Origin: CAZJNX01 sp964547415
Lineage (GTDB): Bacteria > Pseudomonadota > Alphaproteobacteria > Rhizobiales > Amorphaceae
DNA: 10,452 nucleotides
Assembly: GCA_964547415.1 (NCBI GenBank)
Contig: CAZJNX010000172.1
Span: forward strand, 1 to 10,452
Direction of reading: 5' to 3'
The notes under the pieces are model-generated. The model was not told where the DNA came from. It saw nothing but the letters and a program-made list of their open reading frames with translations, and did no database searches. Position numbers and translations under genes: made by a program. This document shows, piece after piece, positions 1-5,395 of the stretch (position 1 is the stretch's first letter; every line of letters starts with the position of its first letter).

Positions 1-700
1 TGCCGCCGTAGACCGCGACGTCGTACCCATCGCCGCCGACGAGGTGGTCGTCGCCCGCCCTGCCCTCCAGGATGTCGTCGTCCCACTTGCCCAGCAGGTG
101 ATCCGCCCCAACGCCCCCTTCGAGGACGTCGCTGCCGAAGCCGCCCGCCAGCGTGTCGTTCCCGTCGCCGCCGAACAGGGTGTCGATGCCAGCGCCCGCG
201 GCGATCCAGTCGTTCCCGCCGTCGCCCAGGAGGCGGTCGCGACCGGTCCCGGCGACGATCACGTCCGTGCCGCCGCCGCCCGCCAGCGTGTCGTTCCCGT
301 CGCCGCCGAACAGGGTGTCGATGCCAGCGCCCGCGGCGATCCAGTCGTTCCCGCCGTCGCCCAGGAGGCGGTCGCGACCGGTCCCGGCGACGATCACGTC
401 CGTGCCGCCGCCGCCCGCCAGCGTGTCGTCGCCGTTTCCGCCGAAGATCGTGTCGATGCCGGCGCCGGCCGCCACGAAATCGTCGCCGTCGCCGCCGTCG
501 ATCCGGTCCTCGCCCTCGCCGCCCTCGAGGCTGTCGTCGCCGGCCATGCCCTCGAGCGTGTCGCGGCCCGCGCCGCCGAAGAGCGTGTCGTTCCCCGTCC
601 CCGCGTTCAGGAGATCGTCCCCGTCGAGGCCTGTGAGGATGTCCGCCACGCCCGTCCCCACGAGCGTGTCGTTCCCGCTGGTTCCCGACCGAACCGCCAT
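1..700 (-). CDS. RTX (hemolysin-type calcium-binding) repeat protein, partial at its C-terminal end
   Basis: The frame gives 233 codons from ATG at 700 and runs off the left edge, so the C-terminus is missing. From about residue 9 onward it is almost entirely RTX nonapeptides of the type GGxGxDxLx, for example GNDTLFGGAG near 37-45 and GGDGNDTLAGG near 132-142. In this family such repeats bind Ca2+ and fold into a beta-roll after export, usually by a type I secretion system that reads a C-terminal signal. The last visible residues, GGDGYDVAVYGG, resemble the end of an RTX block before a C-terminal domain, so that domain probably lies just outside the window. There is no N-terminal signal peptide, as expected for type I export. 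The start is supported by GGAG at 711-708, seven bases before the ATG. Residues about 100-189 contain a 45-residue unit repeated exactly. The enzymatic or adhesive role, if any, cannot be seen. An FNR/FixK-type box lies about 110 bases upstream. Confidence 0.88.
   Translation of the reverse strand, partial: MAVRSGTSGNDTLVGTGVADILTGLDGDDLLNAGTGNDTLFGGAGRDTLEGMAGDDSLEGGEGEDRIDGGDGDDFVAAGAGIDTIFGGNGDDTLAGGGGTDVIVAGTGRDRLLGDGGNDWIAAGAGIDTLFGGDGNDTLAGGGGTDVIVAGTGRDRLLGDGGNDWIAAGAGIDTLFGGDGNDTLAGGFGSDVLEGGVGADHLLGKWDDDILEGRAGDDHLVGGDGYDVAVYGG
140..429 (-). repeat. Exact tandem 135-bp repeat inside the RTX gene
   Basis: Bases 140-294 are identical to 275-429, giving an offset of 135 bp. The unit therefore occurs twice in full (140-274 and 275-409), followed by about 20 identical bases of a third, diverged copy. 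135 bp is 45 codons, or five RTX nonapeptides, so the reading frame is kept. Codon choice is identical between copies while the flanking RTX repeats differ, which points to recent duplication or gene conversion rather than selection on protein sequence alone. It could also be a recombination hotspot that changes repeat number between strains. Confidence 0.93.
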
Positions 701-780
701 GCCGCCACTCCGATGGTCCGCTGATCTCGAGAAAGGTCTTCGCCACCACAGGCGGCGCCGCCGGCCGCCACAATTTTGAA

Positions 781-786
781 TTGATA
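781..786 (-). promoter_or_regulatory. Candidate -10 element for the RTX gene
   Basis: On the minus strand TATCAA (786-781) matches TATAAT at four of six positions and would place transcription start near 774, leaving a leader of about 74 bases. No good -35 is present at the usual spacing. That is normal for a promoter whose activator covers the -41.5 position. The spacing to the FNR-type box is the main support. The -10 choice itself was partly free, so this is a moderate call. Confidence 0.4.
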
Positions 787-795
787 ACGGCGCAC

Positions 796-813
796 ATCAA
801 CGGTTTGGTTGAT
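796..813. repeat. Inverted repeat ATCAAC-N6-GTTGAT overlapping the FNR-type box
   Basis: A perfect 6-bp inverted repeat (796-801 and 808-813) with a six-base spacer shares its right arm with the FNR-type box at 809-822. A further TTGAT is at 781-785. The cluster of TTGAT/ATCAA half-sites could hold a second regulator, or could simply reflect the AT-rich promoter island. Confidence 0.4.
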
Positions 814-822
814 CGAGGTCAA
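809..822 (-). promoter_or_regulatory. FNR/FixK-type (CRP-FNR family) binding site upstream of the RTX gene
   Basis: TTGAT-CGAG-GTCAA matches the consensus TTGAY-N4-RTCAA at all ten defined positions. It lies in an AT-rich island in otherwise very GC-rich DNA, and the only intact gene it faces is the RTX gene whose ATG is at 700. Its centre (815.5) is 41.5 bases from the start site implied by the -10 candidate at 786-781, the classic position for direct activation by this family. In alphaproteobacteria such sites are read by FnrL, FixK, Dnr or Nnr-type regulators under low oxygen or nitric oxide. Which regulator binds here is not visible. Confidence 0.55.
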
Positions 823-1129
823 TCCGGGCCGAAGCGCCTTCAGTCGATGGCGTGCGGACCGTCGCCAGGGCGGAGGGCCGGCCGGGCGGGACGGGCCACG
901 GAACCGCGCGGGCGAGATGCACAGGGCCGTCGCAGACCGGCGACTTCCGCTGGCCGCGGCCGGGCGCTCGCCGGCCGGATGAGCGGATCCGGCGCGGTCC
1001 CGACTGGCCGGCTGCAACCGCTGGCACCGCGGGCGCCGGGCTCTCGCGCGGGCCCGCCGGACAGGGCTTCGTCGGTGGGCCGGGGCACCTGGACGGTCGC
1101 GACCTCGGGGCGCAGCTGTTGCGGCGCGG

Positions 1130-1260
1130 CAAGAGACCCCGGCCCGTCCCGCCCGCAAGGGTCGTGTGGTCGCCATCGCCGCCGGGAAGCGTGTCGCTCG
1201 CGGCCTCCCCCGTCCCCCGACCGGGTCGTCCCCGCCGGGCAGGTCGAGCCGGCCGGGCCC
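1130..1260 (-). pseudogene. Short decayed RTX-repeat remnant with a frameshift
   Basis: Reading leftwards, 1260-1201 encodes a stretch like GRLDLPGGDDPVGG. The reading frame then shifts, and 1204-1130 encodes ASDTLPGGDGDHTTLAGG followed by GTGRGLL. Both resemble RTX nonapeptides (GGDGDDTLAGGTGRDLL) with substitutions, one inserted codon and a frame change between the halves. The motif order fits RTX better than chance, but GC-rich DNA favours GG and GD dipeptides, so the call is tentative. Confidence 0.4.
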
Positions 1261-1533
1261 GACGGTTCGGGCGAGCGCGCGGCCGGCCCGGAACGGGCGG
1301 GGGGTGCATGCCGACGGCAAGGCGCGGGAACAGGGTCTCCCCGGGCAGGCCTCCTCAGGGGCGGGGAGCCGAATGCGGGCGCTTTCAAGTTCACGGACGC
1401 CGAGGGAGCCCGCCGCCGTCGATGGGGCGTGCCGGGAACGGGGCACGGCGCGCCGGGCCGGTAGACGGGGCGGGGCGGCGACCGGGCGGGGCCGGTGCCA
1501 TGCGGCGGGAAGTCGCCTCGCGGGAGGTCGAGC

Positions 1534-1852
1534 GATCGGGTTCTCGCCGCGCAGGCACCGCGCCTCGCCGAAGGCGACGGTCAGCCCCCGCATCCTCGCC
1601 ACGAGGCGGCGGGCCTCGCTCGGCGTCGGGTCGAAGGCGCGCGTCCGGCCCCGCGGCCCGGCTCCCGAAGCCGGGGATCACGTCTTCGCCCCGCTCGCCG
1701 TCGTGGACGTCGTCGCCGGCATCGTCCGACCGTCGATCGGCGCCGGCGTTGCCGGACGGGGTGTCATCGCCGCGGTCGCCGCCCGCGGCATCGTCGCCAG
1801 CGCCCGCGCGCGTGTCGACGTGGCCGCCGGCCGTGCCGTGGGTGTCGCCGCC
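1534..1852 (-). pseudogene. Decayed RTX protein C-terminal region with a frameshift
   Basis: Bases 1852-1664 read as a run of degenerate RTX units: GGDRGDDTPS, GNAGADRRS, DDAGDDVHD and GERGEDVIPGFG. The Gly/Asp positions are kept, but the hydrophobic position that is normally Leu or Ile is often Pro, Arg or His. After a frame change, 1641-1534 reads RAFDPTPSEARRLVARM then RGLTVAFGEARCLRGENPI. This looks like the tail domain that follows the GF motif in many alphaproteobacterial RTX proteins. There is no start codon with a ribosome binding site and no in-frame stop at a sensible place. Loss of the beta-roll Leu positions plus the frameshift argue that it is dead. It probably derives from a paralogue of the RTX gene at the left end. 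Confidence 0.5.
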
Positions 1853-1924
1853 GCGCGCGATCCGGCCCGGTCGCCTCCCCGGCCGCACCGTGGACGAGAG
1901 GACGGGCGGCGCCGACGCGCCCCG

Positions 1925-2971
1925 TCAGGCGGACGGGTCGAGGACGACGCGCCCCATGGAGCGCCGCGTCTTCAGAAGGTCCATCGCCTCGGCGAAGCGG
2001 TCGAGCGGCAGGACGGCGTGGACCGCCGGCGCGATCAGCCCGTCCCGCCACCAGCCGACGAGGTCGGCCATCACACCGGCAACCGCATCGGCGTGGCGGT
2101 GGCGCACGTCCACTTTGCCCCAGCCGATGTAATGGCTCCAGTTGAAGCCGAGGACGCCCACGTTCTTGAGGAGCAGGATGTTGGCGGCGACCTCCGGGAT
2201 GCGCCCCGACGTGTAGCCGATGGTGACGAGCCGCCCGCCGTCGGCGAGAAGGCGCAGCCCCGCGTCGAAGGCATCGCCCCCCACGGGGTCGAACACCACG
2301 TCCACCCCGTCCGGGGCGAGGGCGCGGACGGCCTCGGCCATCCCCTCCCCCGGCGCCACCCTCTCGGTGAAGCCGCGTCCGGCGAGGAAGGCGCGCTTTT
2401 CCGGCGAGGAGGCCGCCACCAGCGGTCGGGCGCCGGCGATCCGGGCGATCTCGGCCGCCGCGAGGCCGACCCCGCCGGCAGCGCCGAGGACGAGCACCGT
2501 CTCCCCCGCCGCCACCCGCGCCCGCCACAGGAGCCCGCCGTAGGCCGTCGGGTAGCTGATCGGGAGCGCGACGGCGGCGGCCGCGTCGAGCGGCGCCGGC
2601 AAGGGGAAGACGTTGACGGCGACCGCCACCACCTCCTCCGCGTAGCCGCCCCAGTCGACGCTCGCCACCACGCGGTCGCCGACGGCGAGGCGGGTCACGT
2701 CCGGCCCCGCCTCGAGGACCCGGCCGGCCACCTCCGTCCCCGGCACGAAGGGGAGCGGCGGGCGGCGCTGGTAGCGCCCGGCGACCATCAGGCCGGCGGC
2801 GAAGCTCACCCCCACCGCCTCGACCGCGAGCCGTACCTCCCCCGACCCCAGGGGCAGGCGGGCGATCTTTCTCACGCGCATGTCGGAGAACGGGCCGTAG
2901 CGCTCGCACACCACGGCGCGGTGTGTGCCGAGGCCCGCGTCCTCGCCGATCCGGGCGGGGTCGAGGGTCAC
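1925..2971 (-). CDS. Zinc-independent NAD(P)H:quinone oxidoreductase-like enzyme (MDR superfamily)
   Basis: This 348-residue protein belongs to the medium-chain reductase superfamily, QOR branch. Residues 56-83 carry the family block with VAGRYQRRPPLPFVPGTEVAG, and GAAGGVG at 163-169 is the Rossmann NAD(P)-binding loop. FDPVGGDAF at 227-235 and GRLVTIGYTSG at 246-256 are also typical. No structural zinc Cys cluster is present, as usual for this branch. Members reduce quinones or the double bond of enoyl/enone compounds with NADPH, and the true substrate here is unknown. The start is GTG at 2971, overlapping the stop of the upstream CoA-transferase by four bases (GTGA), with GGAGG at 2983-2979 seven bases ahead, so translation is probably coupled. 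It adds about 17 residues before the usual family start near RAVVCERYGP. A later internal start is possible but less well supported. Confidence 0.88.
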   Translation of the reverse strand: MTLDPARIGEDAGLGTHRAVVCERYGPFSDMRVRKIARLPLGSGEVRLAVEAVGVSFAAGLMVAGRYQRRPPLPFVPGTEVAGRVLEAGPDVTRLAVGDRVVASVDWGGYAEEVVAVAVNVFPLPAPLDAAAAVALPISYPTAYGGLLWRARVAAGETVLVLGAAGGVGLAAAEIARIAGARPLVAASSPEKRAFLAGRGFTERVAPGEGMAEAVRALAPDGVDVVFDPVGGDAFDAGLRLLADGGRLVTIGYTSGRIPEVAANILLLKNVGVLGFNWSHYIGWGKVDVRHRHADAVAGVMADLVGWWRDGLIAPAVHAVLPLDRFAEAMDLLKTRRSMGRVVLDPSA

Positions 2972-4152
2972 GGCGCGGCCTCCACGGCGATCCCGCCGGC
3001 GATCAGCGCCGCGATCTCGTCCGACGGGAGGCCGAGGGCGGCAAGGCCCGCCCGGGTGTGGGCGCCGATGGCGGGAGCGGGCGCGGGCGGCAGCGGCGCG
3101 AAGGGGGTGACGGGCAGCGGGATCGTGCCGAGGCCGGGCTGGTCGACCTCGCGGAAGAGGCCGGTCGCGACCACCTGCGGGTCGGCGCGGAAGGCGTCGT
3201 AGTCGTTGACGGCGGCGCACAGGACGCCCGCGGGGGCCAGGATCTCGAGCCACTCCCCGGTGGTCCGCTCGCGCAGGATGGCGGCGATCTCGGCGACGAG
3301 CGCCTCGGCCCGCAGGCGCCGCGCGGCGTCCGTCCCGTACGCCTCGCCCTCGGGCCAGTCCGGCCGGTCGAGGCAGCGGGCGAGGGCCGCGAAGGTGGCG
3401 TCCGACAGGGAGGTGACGCGGATGAGGCCGTCCGCCGTGTCGAAGACGCCGGACGGGACGGGCGGCGCGCTCGCCCCGTGGGTGGCCGAGAGCGCGTCGT
3501 CCAGCATCGGCACCGCCTGGAAGGCGGCGGCCGCGGCGAGGAGAGAGCTGGCGATCTCCCGTCCTCGCCCGGTGCGGGCCCGCTCGAAGAGCGCCGCGTT
3601 CACCGCGCCCGCGGCGTAAAGGGCCGCCACCGTGTCGATCACGTACATGGGCACGAGCCGCGGCCGCCCCTCCCCATCCGCGTTGAGGGCCATCATGCCG
3701 CTCGTCGCCTGCATGACCGTGTCGCTGCCCGGCCGCTTCGCCGACGGCCCCTCCGTCCCGAAGCCGGAGATCGACACGACGACGACGCCGGGCGCGTCGG
3801 CCGACAGGGTGGCGTGGTCGATGCCGAGGCGGGCGGCGACGCCGGGGCGGAAATTCTCGATGACGACGTCCGCCGCCCGCGCCATCCGCCCGAGGGCGGC
3901 CTTGCCGGCCGGCGCCGCCGCGTCGAGGCAAACGCCGAGCTTGCCGCCGTTCATGGCGACCGACAGGCCGGTGAGGCCGCCGCCGCCCGCGCCGATGCGC
4001 CGGCCCCAGTCCCCCGACGGCGGCTCGACCTTGACCACGGTCGCCCCCTGCCGGCCGAGGAGGAAGCCGGTGTAGGGCCCCGCGATCCCCTGCGAGATGT
4101 CGAGCACCCGGATGCCGGAAAGCGGCAGCCCGCCCGTGTCCAGTTCCTCCAC
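2968..4152 (-). CDS. CaiB/BaiF-family (class III) CoA-transferase
   Basis: A 394-residue protein, the usual length for family III CoA-transferases, which move CoA between an acyl-CoA donor and a carboxylic acid through an aspartyl-CoA intermediate. The N-terminal LSGIRVLDISQGIAGPYTG (11-29) and VVKVEPPSGDWGR (39-51) are family signatures. DVVIENFRPGVAARLGI (95-111) and SISGFGTEGPSAKRPG (127-142) are the next conserved blocks. Asp173 in YVIDTVAALYAAG lies where the family has its catalytic Asp, followed by the usual RARTGRGREI block (191-200). The start is GTG at 4152, with the purine-rich GGGAGGGG at 4164-4157 ahead of it. No better in-frame start exists. It heads a two-gene unit with the reductase, divergent from the TRAP operon, so a role in activating the imported acid is plausible. 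The substrate cannot be read from sequence. Confidence 0.93.
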   Translation of the reverse strand: MEELDTGGLPLSGIRVLDISQGIAGPYTGFLLGRQGATVVKVEPPSGDWGRRIGAGGGGLTGLSVAMNGGKLGVCLDAAAPAGKAALGRMARAADVVIENFRPGVAARLGIDHATLSADAPGVVVVSISGFGTEGPSAKRPGSDTVMQATSGMMALNADGEGRPRLVPMYVIDTVAALYAAGAVNAALFERARTGRGREIASSLLAAAAAFQAVPMLDDALSATHGASAPPVPSGVFDTADGLIRVTSLSDATFAALARCLDRPDWPEGEAYGTDAARRLRAEALVAEIAAILRERTTGEWLEILAPAGVLCAAVNDYDAFRADPQVVATGLFREVDQPGLGTIPLPVTPFAPLPPAPAPAIGAHTRAGLAALGLPSDEIAALIAGGIAVEAAP

Positions 4153-4274
4153 CCGTCCCCTCCCTCGGCGCGGCCCTTCGGCCTGTTCGTTGCCCGCGAG
4201 TATGGCCGCCCGCCGGGCGGGACGGAAGGCGCCCGCGCGCCTCGACCGGCATGACGGCGATCGCCGGCCGCTTC

Positions 4275-4303
4275 CTGACAGGCGCCGGCGGCTCTGCTAG
4301 CGT
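4275..4303 (+). promoter_or_regulatory. Probable promoter of the TRAP operon
   Basis: CTGACA (4275-4280, five of six matches to TTGACA), a 17-base spacer and TAGCGT (4298-4303) form a housekeeping-type promoter with ideal spacing. Transcription would begin near 4310, about 86 bases before the first gene. It is the only convincing promoter ahead of the four plus-strand genes. Confidence 0.5.
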
Positions 4304-4314
4304 ACCATCCGGTA
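4303..4314. promoter_or_regulatory. Candidate operator: TACC-N4-GGTA palindrome at the predicted transcription start
   Basis: TACC-ATCC-GGTA begins at the last base of the -10 and spans the predicted start site. A second perfect palindrome, GTCCGGAC, follows at 4316-4323. A repressor bound here would block the TRAP promoter. The site is short and could be chance. Confidence 0.3.
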
Positions 4315-4395
4315 GGTCCGGACGGGTTCCGGGCCGCCGCAAGTGAACGAGAAGGGGCGCCGGGGAAGCCGGGACGGCCCCGGGAGGAGATGCCC

Positions 4396-5370
4396 ATGAC
4401 GATCACCGGAACGCGGGGCCTCGTCGCCGGCCTCGCGGCGCTCGCCGCCGCCGCCGCGACGCCCGTCGCCGCCCAGACCCTCGCCATCGCCACCAACCCC
4501 CAGGGCTCGGCCTACTACGCCGTCGGCTCGGCCGTCGCCGCGGTCGTGACCGACGAGGGCGAGGTGCGGATGCTGGTCCAGCCCACCTCCGGCTCCTCGG
4601 AGAACATCCAGCTCCTGCAGAACGGGGACGTGGAGTTCACCGTCCAGAACACGGTGGACCTCGCCTGGGCCCATGCCGGCGACGTCGCCTACGAGGGCAA
4701 CCCGCACCCGGACATCCGCCTCGTGTCGGCGATGTTCCAGTTCCCGATCGGGATCGCCGTGCCCGCCGACAGCGACATCCGGTCGATCGAGGACCTCGCG
4801 GGCAAGCGCATGCCGTCCGAGTACACGAGCCACCTCACGATCCGGCACATCCAGGACGCGATCCTCGCCACCGCGGGCCTGTCGTCGGACGACATCGAGG
4901 GCCTGCCCGTCACCAACTACGTGGAGGGGATGCAGGCGCTCGCCGACGGGCGGGTGGACGCGGCCGTCGTCGGCCCCACCAGCGGCAAGGCGCGGGAGAT
5001 CGACAGCCAGCTGTCGAATGAGGGCGGCATCCGCCTCCTGCCGATCCCGGAGACGGACGAGGCGCTCGCGGCCATGAACCGGGAGTTTCCGGGCTCCCAG
5101 CACCACACCCTGTCGGCCGACCGTGAGCTGCCGGGGGCAAGCGAGGACGTGAACGTGATGGCCTGGAGCGGCTTCGTCGCGACCAACGCCAACGTGCCGG
5201 ACGACGTGGTGCGGGCCGTCACCGCCGCGATCGCGCACAATGCCCAGACGCTGCGCGAGGCGACGCCGACCCTCAGCCGCTTTTCCACCGACCTCATGGT
5301 GGAGCCCCACCCGGTGCCGTACCACGACGGCGCCGCCGCGTACTATCGCGAGAACGGCATGATGAACTGA
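4396..5370 (+). CDS. TAXI-family TRAP transporter solute-binding protein
   Basis: A 324-residue periplasmic binding protein for a TRAP transporter, which uses an ion gradient rather than ATP to import organic acids or amino-acid-like solutes. A signal peptide spans residues 1-26: basic n-region (TGTRG), Ala-rich core, and a VAA|Q cleavage site before TLAIATNPQGSAYYAVG. The start of the mature protein and the block PTSGSSENIQLLQNGDVEF (63-81) are typical of TAXI proteins. DIRSIEDLAGKRM (127-139) is the usual linker to the second lobe, and GRVDAAVVGPTSG is the hinge-side block of the second half. Of two in-frame ATGs I choose 4396, because GGGAGG (4382-4387) lies eight bases ahead. The ATG at 4390 sits directly against the ribosome binding site. 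It is the first gene of a likely operon and is followed 25 bases later by the permease. The ligand is unknown. Confidence 0.92.
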   Translation: MTITGTRGLVAGLAALAAAAATPVAAQTLAIATNPQGSAYYAVGSAVAAVVTDEGEVRMLVQPTSGSSENIQLLQNGDVEFTVQNTVDLAWAHAGDVAYEGNPHPDIRLVSAMFQFPIGIAVPADSDIRSIEDLAGKRMPSEYTSHLTIRHIQDAILATAGLSSDDIEGLPVTNYVEGMQALADGRVDAAVVGPTSGKAREIDSQLSNEGGIRLLPIPETDEALAAMNREFPGSQHHTLSADRELPGASEDVNVMAWSGFVATNANVPDDVVRAVTAAIAHNAQTLREATPTLSRFSTDLMVEPHPVPYHDGAAAYYRENGMMN

Positions 5371-5395
5371 CGGCCGCGCGCCGTCCGCCGCCGCC

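Larger units (their letters stand above)
823..1924. other. About 1.1 kb without an intact gene
   Basis: All open frames across this stretch are long only because stop codons are rare at this GC content. Their translations are dominated by Arg, Pro, Ala and Gly, and none has a ribosome binding site with a recognisable product. Two patches on the minus strand (1130-1260 and 1534-1852) look like decayed RTX coding sequence and are listed separately. I see nothing I can support in 823-1129, 1261-1533 or 1853-1924, and no tRNA, rRNA or convincing terminator. Confidence 0.6.
4153..4395. promoter_or_regulatory. Divergent intergenic control region (CoA-transferase / TRAP operon)
   Basis: This 243-bp gap separates two outward-facing units. 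A good plus-strand promoter and a small palindrome are listed separately. For the minus strand I see only a weak -10-like CATACT near 4205-4200, with no clear -35. No regulator gene lies in the window, so control would come from elsewhere. Confidence 0.5.

Noticed and set aside
140..429. Possible CRISPR or other spaced repeat array.
   Set aside because: The units are contiguous, 135 bp long and in frame within a protein gene, with no spacers.
44..779. Plus-strand open frames with repeated Val/Ala- or Pro/Ser-rich units.
   Set aside because: They are the antisense of the RTX repeats. The minus strand gives classic calcium-binding nonapeptides and a start with a ribosome binding site.
1166..3202. 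A 678-codon plus-strand open frame, and similar long ones at 2923-4254 and 852-2132.
   Set aside because: Composition is dominated by Arg, Gly, His and Asp with no recognisable motif. They lie opposite well-supported genes or in the gene-poor stretch and arise from rarity of stops at high GC.
1925..4342. An 805-codon minus-strand open frame that could be read as one fused protein.
   Set aside because: Only the part after GTG 2971 looks like a protein (the reductase). The upstream part is Arg/Pro-rich shadow of the CoA-transferase, which occupies a different frame with full family motifs.
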